In this document: positions 1 to 9,015 of the stretch, piece by piece
Layout of the letters: each line of letters opens with the position of its first letter
Position numbering within the stretch: the first letter of the stretch is position 1
Origin: a virus
Virus record (IMG/VR): IMGVR_UViG_3300019752_000191
Location: 1 to 22,913 of that record
DNA: 22,913 nucleotides
Strand: one strand, 5' to 3'
The notes under the pieces: model-generated
Seen by the model: the letters and a program-made list of their open reading frames with translations, nothing else
What the model was told of the DNA's origin: nothing
Databases searched by the model: none
Made by a program: the position numbers and the translations under genes

Positions 1-438
1 TCTGCTGCTCGTTTTTCTACGATACAGCATTATGCCGATATTCCTGGCACCTATTGGGCAGATGCTTCAACGCTGGATGCTCCTGGTGGTGATTATCAAG
101 TACTTGACTACTTACGACCCGTCTTAAAAGCCTGTCGTGCAGTACGAGTGCTTGCTGTTCGCCAAGTGGCTAACCGCAATTTGAATAATACACCAGAGTC
201 ATTAGCTTATCACACAGGCTATTTTGCTCGCCCCTTACGTGAAATGAGCAAAAGCAGCACTGTGACAGTAGGAGGGCAAACATTAATACTAGTGGGTGAC
301 ATTGAACCACCCGAAAAGGATGCCGTAACCATTGTTTGGCAAGATAAAAAAAGTGTTGCCATCAGTTTAGCAGTGAAACCTTATCATTCACCCAAGCGCA
401 TTACAGTCAATGTAGTGCTGGATCTTAGCGCGGAGTAA
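1..438 (+). CDS. Phage contractile tail sheath protein, C-terminal part (DUF2586/gpL-like)
   Basis: The reading frame is open from base 1, so the start lies outside the window and only the last 145 residues are seen. A GTG at 148 exists but is internal: the residues before it (with GTYWADASTLDAPGGDYQ) read as continuous protein. The segment GYFARPLREMSKSS followed by a compact beta-rich end fits the C-terminal domain of DUF2586-type sheath proteins. The sheath surrounds the tail tube and contracts during infection. It lies 3 bases upstream of a tube-like gene, the standard sheath-tube order of contractile tails. The family call is from memory of conserved patterns and gene order. The sheath role is fairly secure; the exact family less so. 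Confidence 0.75.
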   Translation, partial: SAARFSTIQHYADIPGTYWADASTLDAPGGDYQVLDYLRPVLKACRAVRVLAVRQVANRNLNNTPESLAYHTGYFARPLREMSKSSTVTVGGQTLILVGDIEPPEKDAVTIVWQDKKSVAISLAVKPYHSPKRITVNVVLDLSAE

Positions 439-441
439 TTC

Positions 442-900
442 ATGAGTGTTCAACGCATTAGTGGTAAGGATGTACGCACCTATGTGGGTGTTGCCGAAGT
501 CATCGCAGCAAAGATCAGTATCAAAATCGATGATAAGCGAGAGGTTGCTTACTCTCGCGGTGTTGCAAATGGCTATGTCGATGGTGAGTGTACCGCAGAT
601 GGCTCAATTACCCTTGATTCACAGCAATTCAGTCAATTGAAAGACGTGTTGTTGGCGGGTGTTTCAAGTTGGAAAGACATTGAAACACAAGATATTCACT
701 TATTCGCAGCCGCCGGTGATTTATCAAAAGATATCAAGGCCTTTGGCTGCTTGCTAAAAATCTCTGACCTATGGGATTCGGAGGATAGTGGCGGCAAGAA
801 AACAGAGCATGTAATTCCATTCCAAGTGACGAGTCCAGATTTTGTGCATATTGATAATGTTCCCTATTTGTCACTCAAGGAAACACGCGGCATTTTTTAA
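442..900 (+). CDS. Phage tail tube protein (DUF2597-like)
   Basis: This 152-residue protein starts at ATG 442 with GGAG just upstream, 3 bases after the sheath stop. It opens with MSVQRISGKDVRTYVG and contains the run YVDGECTADGSITLD, as in small phage proteins of the DUF2597 type. Its size, beta-rich character and place between sheath and tail chaperone fit the inner tube of a contractile tail, through which DNA passes. It is probably translated with the sheath. The alternative is another small tail-completion protein, but the position makes tube by far the likeliest role. Confidence 0.75.
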   Translation: MSVQRISGKDVRTYVGVAEVIAAKISIKIDDKREVAYSRGVANGYVDGECTADGSITLDSQQFSQLKDVLLAGVSSWKDIETQDIHLFAAAGDLSKDIKAFGCLLKISDLWDSEDSGGKKTEHVIPFQVTSPDFVHIDNVPYLSLKETRGIF

Positions 901-925
901 ACAATAATTCTAGGAAGTTCAAGCT

Positions 926-1249
926 ATGAGTAAGACCCTACAACTGACCATCGGTGTCATTGATCCTGAAACCTTTGTAGAAAAGGACTTTGCATTCACC
1001 ATTGATACCGACAAATACAACAAGTTGCGTAATGCACTAACTGGTAAAGATAAAATCACACCTATTCATAACTTTGTTGTGGTGTGCTGTGATAAGGATC
1101 AACGTGCTGACTTAGTGGGTATTTTACGTGCTGAGCAGGGCTTAGCCGATAAAATCATAGAACCGCTGCTAGAAGAGTGGGATACCAAAGTTGAGATTAT
1201 TGTAAAAAAGCCCAAGCCCACGCCGATTACGTTGCCAGCCACGCCTTAA
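926..1249 (+). CDS. Phage tail assembly chaperone, short (zero-frame) form
   Basis: The protein has 107 residues, starts at ATG 926 with AGGAAG upstream, and has an acidic helical middle (ILRAEQGLADKIIEPLLEEWD) and a Pro/Lys-rich end. It lies directly between the tube and tape-measure genes, where long-tailed phages encode the G / G-T type assembly chaperones that keep the tape measure soluble while the tube polymerises around it. Codons near the end form a canonical slippery heptamer (1204-1210), so this is likely the short member of a frameshift pair. The family assignment (putative tail assembly chaperone, DUF2765-like) rests on position and general pattern. Confidence 0.7.
   Translation: MSKTLQLTIGVIDPETFVEKDFAFTIDTDKYNKLRNALTGKDKITPIHNFVVVCCDKDQRADLVGILRAEQGLADKIIEPLLEEWDTKVEIIVKKPKPTPITLPATP
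1204..1210 (+). promoter_or_regulatory. Programmed -1 ribosomal frameshift site (A AAA AAG)
   Basis: The zero-frame codons here are GTA AAA AAG, so the heptamer reads A AAA AAG in exactly the X XXY YYZ register. A shift of -1 enters a frame that is open from 1195 to 1410. Such sites are conserved in the tail chaperone genes of long-tailed phages. I see no convincing downstream pseudoknot, only a weak stem around 1231-1255. Confidence 0.75.
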
Positions 1250-1413
1250 GCCAACTGGAAGCAATCACCTTGAAACACTTTCCTACTATTCCAATCATTG
1301 AACAAACGCCTGAACAATTCGGGCTTGCTTTGTACCTTGAGCAGCAATACTGGACAAACATGAGCCACGCAGTAGCCAACGGTATTGCTTTAGCGTTTGA
1401 AGGTGATGAATGA
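1210..1413 (+). CDS. Tail assembly chaperone, -1 frameshift extension
   Basis: After slippage at 1204-1210, translation continues from codon GCC at 1210 for 67 codons to TGA 1411-1413. The fused product would be 162 residues (95 zero-frame plus 67). The extension contains PIIEQTPEQFGLALYLEQQY and ends ALAFEGDE. It fills the otherwise empty gap between the short chaperone and the tape-measure gene, and its stop overlaps the tape-measure start (ATGA at 1410), so translation is probably coupled. This is the standard layout of a G-T fusion. No plausible independent start with a ribosome binding site is seen for it. Seen: open frame and heptamer. Inferred: frameshifting. Confidence 0.7.
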   Translation, partial: AQAHADYVASHALSQLEAITLKHFPTIPIIEQTPEQFGLALYLEQQYWTNMSHAVANGIALAFEGDE

Positions 1414-4205
1414 GCAACAGAACATCACGCCTTGAGTTTTTATTATCTCTAGTTGACCGAGTGTCTAGCCCACTGGCTCGTATCACTCAACGCTTTGAAA
1501 GCCTACAGCAACACGCTATGGGTGGTATTACAAAAATTGGGGCGGGACTCGCTGGGTTAGCGGGTACAGGTGCTGCTGTGGCCAATGGCATACAACCCGC
1601 ACGGGATGTGGCAGCAAGCTTGGGGGAAGTGCAAAGCCTTGGAGTGGCATCGGATGAACTGAAAAAGTTAGAGAACCAAGCACTGCTATCCAGTGCAAAA
1701 TATGGGACAGCAGCTGCTGAATTTATTGGGGCATCTTACGATATACAATCGGCAATTAGTGGGCTTAAACCGGGGCAATTAGGCGTTGTTACTGCCTCCA
1801 TGGACGCATTGGCAATAGCGACAAAGGCTGATGTCGCGGATATGACCAGCCTAATGGGTGGCATGTATGGAATATTCCAAAACAGTGCCGATAAGATGGG
1901 GGTGGGCAAATTTTCGCAGCAGGTTGCAGCATTTACTGCCAAGTCTGTGCAAATGTTTAAAACCACGGGTAAAGGCATGGAGGATGCTTTTCGGTCGGTA
2001 GGATCGTTAGCACAAGCTAATGGAATAGCAATGGCTAATCAGTTTGCAGTAATGGGAACGTTGCAAGCAACTATGCCAGGTGCAGAAGCTGGTACAAAGT
2101 ATAAAGCATTTTTGGCAGGTGTTCTAAATGCCCAAGATAAGTTAAAAATGAAGTTCACCGATACCAAAGGCGCAATGTTGCCAATGGTCGATATCTTAGA
2201 AAAAATTAAAGCCAAGTATGGTGACTTGGATGCAACTGACATATCAAAACTTTCTAAAGGATTTGGTAGTCAGGAAGCTGTGATGGTCATTACGGGCCTT
2301 ATTGATAAGACCGATCAACTGAGAAAGAGTATTGCTAGTGTCAGTAGTGCTGATTTTGGCTTGGTTGAAAAGATGGCACTCTCTATTGCTGACCCTTTTG
2401 CTAAAGCAGAGACCGGTATTGAGTCAGTAACAGCTAAACTTGGTTTGCTGTTTTTACCTCAAATCAATGGTGTGATGGATAACATCGCAACACTTACCCA
2501 GCGTATGATGTCTTGGATTGATATTAATCCAGAGCTATCAAAGACTTTAACCAAGGTCGGTTTTGGTATGTTGGCTGTCATCGCAAGCATTGCAACTTTA
2601 GCCCTTATTGCAGGTGTCGCTCAGTTAGCCATGGCAGGAGTAGGCTTAGCCTTTTCAGCGCTACTCGCCCCTGCTGCTTTTTTAGTGGCAGGTGTGGCAA
2701 CACTGGCATTTATGTGGGGTGAGTTATCCAAAAGGTCGAGTAGTGCTGATGGCTTAATTGCGGGTGTTAAATATTTAGCGGGTGTCGCTTGGAAACAGAT
2801 GGCAGCATTTTTGGAAACCATTGGTGATGGTTTTAGGTCAGTACTGACCCCGCTATTAGACTTAATTCCTGCCAGTAATAATTTATTGCGCTCTCTCTTT
2901 AGCTTGGGGAATGCTTTGGATGGCCCAACGAGTAATGCCAGATTTTATGGGAAAATATTTGGCAAGGTATTGGCTTATTTAGCCATTGGAGTGATTGCAC
3001 TTAAAGTCGTTACGATCAGCGCAATGTTAGCCAGTAAAGCGTGGGCTGTTTCCTTGTATGCCTTAGCCATAGCAAAGAGAGTTGTAGCCTTTGCGGGCAT
3101 CGCTTGGAATGCAGTTATGGGTATTAGCCGTGCATTACTGTTAGCCACACTGATCCAAGTTCGGCTATTACGCATTTCAACACTGGCATTGGCCACTGCC
3201 CAGAAGGCAGCCGCATTTTCCAGCTTTTTACTCAATAGCGCACTGGCTGCGGGCCGACTGCTGCAGGTCATCGCTAATACTATTCGGTTAACTGCTGTAA
3301 CTTGGGGGTTAATAGCCGCACAAAAAGCAACTGCGCTTTCTAGTTTATTATTTAATAAGTCCATGGCTGCTGCCCGATTAGCCATGCTTGGCTTGGCGGC
3401 AGGTGCTGGGATTTTGAAGGCCGGTTTATTATTGGCATTGAGTCCTGTTGGCTTGTTAGTGGGTGCCGTAATTGGCTTAGTCGCAGCCGGTGTATGGTTG
3501 TATAAAAACTGGGAAAGTGTGAAAGCAACATTTTCTGACATGTCTTGGAGTGAAATATTAAATAAGGCGCTCTCCTTCATTGTTACGCCTATTGGTAAAT
3601 TTAATGGGTTACTGAAACTGCTTCAGTCAATTTGGGGGTCGGTGACGGAAGGCTTAAGTAATACTTCGTGGGGAAAGCCCATTTTAGAGGTTATTGATAA
3701 AATCTCTGGTGCAATCCGTAAAGCCCTTGGGCCATTAAAAGAATTAAAATCCTTTGCCAACGACAAAATTGAGGGTGCTGTTAATGGTGTCAGCAATTTT
3801 GCTAGCTCTGTAACCACTGAAGTCACGGGCTTTTTTGGCTGGAGTGATGACTCTCCTAAACTGGGTTCTCCCAGAGCACGGGGGGGTGATGTTCGCTCAG
3901 GGTATATGCACCGAGTGAATGAGCATATGCCTGAGTTACTAAGCATTTCGGGACAGACTTTTCTGATGATGGGTGACTATGATGGAAAGGTGCAGCCATT
4001 ACATGAAAAAAGCAGCGGTAACTTACTCTCTGTTGCGCGTAAAGAAAGCCATTTACGAGAATCAATGATGATGCAAAAACAACAGAGTAAAGCTCCTAGC
4101 ACCCGCCCTGCTCGCTCTTTATCGGTCACTGAACTACACGTACACACCCAAGCTCAAGATATTGACCCTCAAACCCTCCTTGCTGCTATGAATCAGGCTT
4201 TTTAA
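1410..4205 (+). CDS. Phage tail tape measure protein
   Basis: This 931-residue protein is by far the longest structural gene here. The N-terminal part (about residues 60-330) has the TP901-type tape-measure core pattern: repeated Ala/Gly-rich helices, with MGGMYGIFQNSADKMG and GFGSQEAVMVITGLID typical of it. Hydrophobic helical stretches lie at about 383-434, 515-640 and 675-705, the last including ALSPVGLLVGAVIGL. They would interact with the host membrane as the protein leaves the tail. Residues about 540-660 contain roughly 40-residue degenerate repeats with AxxAFSS / AAxRL themes. The C-terminus is hydrophilic. It sets tail length and follows the chaperone pair with an ATGA overlap and AAGGTG as ribosome binding site. 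Confidence 0.92.
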   Translation: MSNRTSRLEFLLSLVDRVSSPLARITQRFESLQQHAMGGITKIGAGLAGLAGTGAAVANGIQPARDVAASLGEVQSLGVASDELKKLENQALLSSAKYGTAAAEFIGASYDIQSAISGLKPGQLGVVTASMDALAIATKADVADMTSLMGGMYGIFQNSADKMGVGKFSQQVAAFTAKSVQMFKTTGKGMEDAFRSVGSLAQANGIAMANQFAVMGTLQATMPGAEAGTKYKAFLAGVLNAQDKLKMKFTDTKGAMLPMVDILEKIKAKYGDLDATDISKLSKGFGSQEAVMVITGLIDKTDQLRKSIASVSSADFGLVEKMALSIADPFAKAETGIESVTAKLGLLFLPQINGVMDNIATLTQRMMSWIDINPELSKTLTKVGFGMLAVIASIATLALIAGVAQLAMAGVGLAFSALLAPAAFLVAGVATLAFMWGELSKRSSSADGLIAGVKYLAGVAWKQMAAFLETIGDGFRSVLTPLLDLIPASNNLLRSLFSLGNALDGPTSNARFYGKIFGKVLAYLAIGVIALKVVTISAMLASKAWAVSLYALAIAKRVVAFAGIAWNAVMGISRALLLATLIQVRLLRISTLALATAQKAAAFSSFLLNSALAAGRLLQVIANTIRLTAVTWGLIAAQKATALSSLLFNKSMAAARLAMLGLAAGAGILKAGLLLALSPVGLLVGAVIGLVAAGVWLYKNWESVKATFSDMSWSEILNKALSFIVTPIGKFNGLLKLLQSIWGSVTEGLSNTSWGKPILEVIDKISGAIRKALGPLKELKSFANDKIEGAVNGVSNFASSVTTEVTGFFGWSDDSPKLGSPRARGGDVRSGYMHRVNEHMPELLSISGQTFLMMGDYDGKVQPLHEKSSGNLLSVARKESHLRESMMMQKQQSKAPSTRPARSLSVTELHVHTQAQDIDPQTLLAAMNQAF

Positions 4206-4287
4206 TTTCAAAACTCAGCACGCTATTTGAAACTGATGCCAATATTAAATGTACCGCTAGGCTAAGATTTTCCTATTGATTTACTAG

Positions 4288-4638
4288 GTGTACATTTTGA
4301 CTGATACAGCAACCCACAACGGACAACACTTTGACCTTCGGGTTGTTGCTGAAGATATCTGCTTTGATGGCATTGATACATTACAGACCACCGATGGCCG
4401 CCCAAGTATTGCCCAAGATGTGGTGCATGCAATTATTGAGTCCCAGCTACTTAAAAAGTTAATAGCCCAACGTGACTTCATGACGCGCAGGTCTATTTAT
4501 GTGCAGATTGAAACACTGGTCGAAAATGATCAACGTATTGTTCCAGGTACTGCACAAGTTTCGGAGTCAACAACAGAGACAACCATCTGGGTTCAAGCTA
4601 AAACATACGACTATCAGGATATTGCCTTTCACTTATGA
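4288..4638 (+). CDS. Phage baseplate-region protein (DUF2590-like)
   Basis: A protein of 113-116 residues with SIAQDVVHAIIES and QRDFMTRRSIYVQIETLVE, as in small DUF2590-type phage proteins encoded just before baseplate J. Its position suggests a wedge role like gpW/gp25, but that is inferred. The start is uncertain. GTG at 4288 has no ribosome binding site. TTG at 4297 has AGGTG (4286-4290) at good spacing and may be the true start. The stop overlaps the next start (ATGA at 4635). The 82 bases upstream (4206-4287) hold nothing I recognise. Confidence 0.65.
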   Translation: MYILTDTATHNGQHFDLRVVAEDICFDGIDTLQTTDGRPSIAQDVVHAIIESQLLKKLIAQRDFMTRRSIYVQIETLVENDQRIVPGTAQVSESTTETTIWVQAKTYDYQDIAFHL

Positions 4639-5801
4639 TTGATTTCAAAAAGGTCTTAGCAAATAGCGGAATACCTACAGATGAAGCAGCAGCAACGGCT
4701 CTTTTTCGTGGTATGGCTCATGCTGAAAGCTCGCCGTTTAATAATCAATCGCCTTATTCCCCGTTTTGGCGTCTTGTATCTGCCTTTGCAGTTAAGCCGG
4801 TACTCTTTCTATCAGACTTACTCGCCAATGAGGTACTCCCCTCTTTATTTCTAAAGACAGCAGCAGGCCAATGGGTTGATCTATTTGCGTGGCAACTAGG
4901 ATTAGAGCGCAAGCAGTCAACTAAGGCTATTGGGCGCATTACGCTAAGTCGTTATTCAAAAGAATCCACACTCACTGTGCCTAAAGGCACTGTTATTCAA
5001 AGTGCATCAATCGGTGGTGATGTCTTTCGTTTGATCACGGTATCAGATATCAGCTTTGCACCAGGTGATACGGAAATACAAGTGCTGGCAGAAGCTGAAG
5101 AACCAGGTACACGTTACAACTTAGCCAATGGCTTTTATGCCCTGATCGCAACTGATCTGGCGGGTATTGCATCGGTCTCCAATAAAGCTGATTGGCTTGT
5201 GGTGCCAGGTACAGATATTGAAGGTGATACAGCGCTAAAGGCTCGCTGTCGTAATCAATTTGCTGCTGTCAATGCATGGCATATCAACCAAGCTTACATT
5301 GGCATGGTGACACAGTGGGCGGGTGTTGATGTTGCTGATGTATTTATTGACAGCAATGCCCCCAGAGGAGCTGGTACTGCAAACATCTATATTTTGTTTG
5401 ATCAGTCGGAGCCTGCACAGACATGGCTTGATGAAATGAATGCATTTGTGATGGCTCAAGGTAATCATGGCTTCAGCGATGATGTCGTGATTGCCGCCAT
5501 TCCTTACTTTGACATTGAGCAATCTGCAAAAATTGAGCTGAGTTCGTCACTTGATGAGACAAGCAAGACGAGATTGCTTACTGATATTGAGTCATTTATT
5601 CGCGTTGCATTTCGCCAGTTACCTAACACCACATTCAAGCCAACCCGAACAAAACCACACAAGCGCTTCAGATGGTCAAAGCTAATCTATGAACTTCACA
5701 GCACGTTCGGTGACCTAGAGTCCATTGATTTTAGTCATGATGAGGATCTATCAGCACAATTAGCCCAGCCGCGCTTATCTAAACTAGTGGTGACCCTATG
5801 A
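4635..5801 (+). CDS. Baseplate J-like protein
   Basis: At 388 residues, this has the length and pattern of baseplate J family proteins (gpJ of P2, gp47 of Mu), which form the wedges that link hub and fibres. Family-like segments include QWVDLFAWQLGLERK (N-terminal), PKGTVIQSASIGGDVFR, the middle VPGTDIEGDTALKARCR, and PRGAGTANIYILFD. Start ATG 4635 overlaps the preceding stop and the stop at 5801 overlaps the next start (5798), so the three baseplate genes are tightly coupled. The identification is strong from the repeated family patterns and from gene order (small wedge protein, J, then I). Confidence 0.88.
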   Translation: MIDFKKVLANSGIPTDEAAATALFRGMAHAESSPFNNQSPYSPFWRLVSAFAVKPVLFLSDLLANEVLPSLFLKTAAGQWVDLFAWQLGLERKQSTKAIGRITLSRYSKESTLTVPKGTVIQSASIGGDVFRLITVSDISFAPGDTEIQVLAEAEEPGTRYNLANGFYALIATDLAGIASVSNKADWLVVPGTDIEGDTALKARCRNQFAAVNAWHINQAYIGMVTQWAGVDVADVFIDSNAPRGAGTANIYILFDQSEPAQTWLDEMNAFVMAQGNHGFSDDVVIAAIPYFDIEQSAKIELSSSLDETSKTRLLTDIESFIRVAFRQLPNTTFKPTRTKPHKRFRWSKLIYELHSTFGDLESIDFSHDEDLSAQLAQPRLSKLVVTL

Positions 5802-6688
5802 TGGGTAAGCTGCCAATCTGGATGGATGGCTCAAATGCTCAGGCATTTAAAGAAATCATGTCAAATTGGTGGGAGCAGGTAGGGCTTTGGGCACGTTTAC
5901 CCAACACTACATTTGATGTGCTTGAGTGTGATCTTGAGTTTGTTAATTTAATTGCATTCCAGCGCGGAATCGATCGTTATGCAGGTGAAGATGAAGGGTT
6001 TTACCGGTTGCGTGTATATCATGCATTGCGTAATGCCAGAGCCGCAGGGACACCATCAGGAACACAGCAGATACTGAGTAATTTACGGTTACCTACTGCT
6101 TCATTTGACGAGCGGGTAAGTAAATATGAGTGGGATACGACCAAGGTTACTTTCTCTGGACGTGAATTTGTGCCGTTGGCAGATGAGATCCGCTTTGCAT
6201 TGGATTTCTACTGGCGTACATGTCGTCGTTACCATATTGCGTTGAACACTGAGGCACAAACGCAATACGGCCCCGCAAATACCTTTACTCGACGGGGCCG
6301 TGCTCAGTCATCAATCACACCGGCCACGATTCAACCCCGTTCACAGCACAATAGTATTCCTCTCGCTAATACACTGACAAGGCGGGCACAACGTAGCAGC
6401 ACGTCCACACCTGTAGGCATTCAACCCCGCGGGGTATCCAGCGTGATCGGGGCATCCAATACCCTGACCAGACGGGTGCAAAACAGCAATATATCCACAC
6501 CTGTAGGTATTCAACCTCGTAGGGTATCCAGTGTGATCGGGGTATCTAATACCCTGACCAGACGGTTACAACACAAGATAAAAACTAAACCAGTGGGTAT
6601 TCGTGCGCGGGTTTCTCAATTAAACATCCCAGCATTAAGTAATGTGCTGAGTGTTAGATATAAACATAGCAGGAGCTTTACAGTATGA
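5798..6688 (+). CDS. Phage tail protein I (gpI-like) with C-terminal tandem repeats
   Basis: The 296-residue product follows baseplate J with an ATGA overlap. Residues 1-159 look like a gpI-type tail protein: the N-terminus is rich in Trp (MSNWWEQVGLWARLPN), followed by FVNLIAFQRGIDRYAGEDEG and a region ending FYWRTCRRYHIALN. Members of this family cap the wedge and connect the tail fibre. From residue 160 to about 280 the protein has four copies of a 30-31 residue repeat (SNTLTRR...TPVGIQPR...SSVIG), basic and rich in Ser/Thr, then a short related tail. Such an end is not a normal part of gpI. Its stop overlaps the fibre start at 6685. Confidence 0.78.
   Translation: MMGKLPIWMDGSNAQAFKEIMSNWWEQVGLWARLPNTTFDVLECDLEFVNLIAFQRGIDRYAGEDEGFYRLRVYHALRNARAAGTPSGTQQILSNLRLPTASFDERVSKYEWDTTKVTFSGREFVPLADEIRFALDFYWRTCRRYHIALNTEAQTQYGPANTFTRRGRAQSSITPATIQPRSQHNSIPLANTLTRRAQRSSTSTPVGIQPRGVSSVIGASNTLTRRVQNSNISTPVGIQPRRVSSVIGVSNTLTRRLQHKIKTKPVGIRARVSQLNIPALSNVLSVRYKHSRSFTV
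6275..6637 (+). repeat. Four in-frame tandem repeats of about 90 bp inside tail protein I
   Basis: Units start at 6275, 6365, 6455 and 6545. The first three are exactly 90 bases and the last 93. Each encodes [AS]NT[FL]TRR, then a variable Ser/Gln/Asn-rich stretch, then TPVGIQPR or similar. Units 2 and 3 are the most alike, especially in their second halves, and look like the most recent duplication. Units 1 and 4 are more diverged. Confidence 0.9.
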
Positions 6689-9000
6689 GTGATGTACTGA
6701 TTCCACAGATTTTACGCGCGGGTCTTACTGAGTTACTGAACTTACCTGATGGTATCAAGCAGGCAATTACCCATATTGGTCTTGGCACAGGTCAGTTTGA
6801 GCAAACCGATGAAGCAGCTGTTAGTGATACATCTGACCAAGTGCTTTTAGTGCCCATTTCAGATGCAATTGAGACCTCGCCAGGGACGGTGATGTTTTAT
6901 GGTCAAGCTGAGTGGGACGGGGAATTCACGCCGATTTATTCGATTCGTTTCTATCTTGAAACGGGCACAATTTTAGCAGCGTATAGTTCGACAGAAGTTG
7001 AAACCGCGCTGGTTAAGGGTCAAAGCAACGACCTCTATTATACGCTTGTACTTGATGCGATTCCTGCGGATAAGATCAAGATTGTGAACACTCAGGTTGT
7101 GTTTAATCCAGATGTTGAAGAGTCACTACAGATGATGGCAACGGAAGTCATTACCGCAAAACTCAAGCAGGCGCAAAACCATGTGGCACTGCGTGCCGAG
7201 TTGGATGAAAAACATATTGAATCCACTCAGCAGTTAAGTAGCTTTGAGTCACGATCAACCGCTCGACTTAAGGATGCTGAAGAAAGAGAAGCTGATAGGT
7301 CGGTAAAAGTCGAGAAGCTTCTAGAGCGAACTGAGATATTGACCTATGCAAGCTGGTCTATGTTTGACTACATGACGGACATTAACCGCATTCACTTTAG
7401 CTCAGGCGTTACGCATGCCCGAAGTTATATGTATGGTGGTGACAGTCCTCATAACTCCCCTACAACCATCGGCTATAGCGCATACAATGGGCATGACCAC
7501 GGAAATATTGAAAATCTAGTGGGGACGGCTGAGTTTGGCATCATGTGGAACGGAATTTACTTCCGGTTACGCCATAATGATGATGGCCTTTATCGCCATG
7601 CTAATGTCGGTGCCGCTAGTTTTGATGAGCGCGTACCATTGCTCCCTCCCGCTGAGCCATCCGATATTGCCGCCGCTACAACAGCTGCTGAAAAATGTGA
7701 TCTAGCTGAAAAATATATTCGCATTATGGCGGGGGAGCTCCCTCAAGATGCGGTAACAGATTACGCTAACTCTGCACGATGGATTATGACCGGCGTAGAA
7801 GTTTATCCCGAGGTGTATTCTCACGGTGAAGAACTTAGAGACCCGTTCCCTGGTCATCGACATCAGATAAACGTGAACTCTGTTCCTGAACTACTAAAAC
7901 AAGAGCAGTTTTACAATAACGGTGGTCATAAGAATATTCGTGAGAATAGTGTCGGCATTGCCATAGCAATTAATGATATCGACGATGAGGGCAACCCTGT
8001 TGTTGTGCTTTGGCGCTATCGTTTTATCAGTGCAGATGTGGGGTCGCTTGCTGAGTATCCAATTAATGACACGCTTGACTACTACGCTGATACTGCATAT
8101 AGCGCACGATACGGTCAGACTATTGAGCAAATAAAAGCCTCAAGATCCTGTCGATTTAGAGTTAAACAGCGCCTTGGTCAGGGTAATCTTGATAACTTTT
8201 ATGCCCCTGAATTAATTGATGAAATGATTGCTAAAATTCCTGGTCTGAATGGTCATGGGAATACGCTCACAGAAGAATACCAATACTACGGGGCTAATGA
8301 TCAACTCAAGCAATTTGGTGATGCTAGTACGCCACTGAAAGCAGGTTACTACAATCGCTTTTATACAATGACTGGGAATGATGCCTCTAATCGTCGCAAT
8401 GCTAAACGTGGGTTCTCTGATGACCGCCTCTGGGTGGCTCGCACGACTGATTCACGTATCAAACAAACCAAATTTGGCAATACTGTTTTAGGCTTCTCTG
8501 GGTTTGTCCCGCTAGAACTAAACATTCAAAGTTTTCTGAATGGTAATTTCAATCCGCATGGCATTAAAGATGTTAGTGATCAGTATTCACGTCAAGAATT
8601 CATGAACATGGTAAATGTGGAAGGGTATGGAAAAACTCAGGATAAGCCACTCCCCGGTCATAACAATTTATTTTTTTTCTACAAAAGCCCAGCAGATATT
8701 TTTGACGGTGAAACACCCACTGATCCAGCTGATACCACGGTTGCTGGTGGGCTTTGGATTACTTGCGCAGATGGTCTTGCACGAAAGCACTTCCCTTCAG
8801 GTTATCGGCATTTTTTACCCACGAAAGGGTTGATTGGGGAGCAGTTGCGAACGCGCTACCCCATTTATTACGCGGCTGAAGAAGGCTCGGAGTCATTTAA
8901 ATATTTAAGTGCCGTACAAAAGCAACAAGAAACACTGTTAACTCACGTCATTGGAAATAAATTAGACGTGGCTAAGCTACAAAAGCAAATCACTGCATAA
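6685..9000 (+). CDS. Large phage tail fibre protein (tail-collar fibre N-terminus)
   Basis: A 771-residue protein. Residues 1 to about 155 fit the tail-collar fibre N-terminal domain (DUF3751-like): it starts MSDVLIPQILRAGLTEL and has AITHIGLGTG and PIYSIRFYLETG. This part attaches the fibre to the baseplate. A charged coiled coil follows (about 155-215, AELDEKHIESTQQL to ERTEIL). Residues about 220-750 form a large domain rich in aromatic residues and Asn (GHDHGNIENLVGTAEFGIMW, FRLRHNDDGLYRH) that I do not recognise. A short heptad-like tail (LSAVQKQQETLLTHVIGNKL) may help trimerise it. The gene directly follows gpI, the usual place for the host-recognition fibre. The receptor is unknown. 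Confidence 0.8.
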   Translation: MSDVLIPQILRAGLTELLNLPDGIKQAITHIGLGTGQFEQTDEAAVSDTSDQVLLVPISDAIETSPGTVMFYGQAEWDGEFTPIYSIRFYLETGTILAAYSSTEVETALVKGQSNDLYYTLVLDAIPADKIKIVNTQVVFNPDVEESLQMMATEVITAKLKQAQNHVALRAELDEKHIESTQQLSSFESRSTARLKDAEEREADRSVKVEKLLERTEILTYASWSMFDYMTDINRIHFSSGVTHARSYMYGGDSPHNSPTTIGYSAYNGHDHGNIENLVGTAEFGIMWNGIYFRLRHNDDGLYRHANVGAASFDERVPLLPPAEPSDIAAATTAAEKCDLAEKYIRIMAGELPQDAVTDYANSARWIMTGVEVYPEVYSHGEELRDPFPGHRHQINVNSVPELLKQEQFYNNGGHKNIRENSVGIAIAINDIDDEGNPVVVLWRYRFISADVGSLAEYPINDTLDYYADTAYSARYGQTIEQIKASRSCRFRVKQRLGQGNLDNFYAPELIDEMIAKIPGLNGHGNTLTEEYQYYGANDQLKQFGDASTPLKAGYYNRFYTMTGNDASNRRNAKRGFSDDRLWVARTTDSRIKQTKFGNTVLGFSGFVPLELNIQSFLNGNFNPHGIKDVSDQYSRQEFMNMVNVEGYGKTQDKPLPGHNNLFFFYKSPADIFDGETPTDPADTTVAGGLWITCADGLARKHFPSGYRHFLPTKGLIGEQLRTRYPIYYAAEEGSESFKYLSAVQKQQETLLTHVIGNKLDVAKLQKQITA

Positions 9001-9015
9001 CAGGAGAAAGATATT

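Noticed and set aside
446-640. 64-codon frame inside the tube gene
   Set aside because: It overlaps a well-supported tail gene in another frame and has no context of its own.
2975-3580. 201-codon open frame on the - strand within the tape-measure gene
   Set aside because: It is the mirror of an Ala/Leu-rich coding region. The product is low-complexity Ala/Asn/Thr and has no context on that strand.
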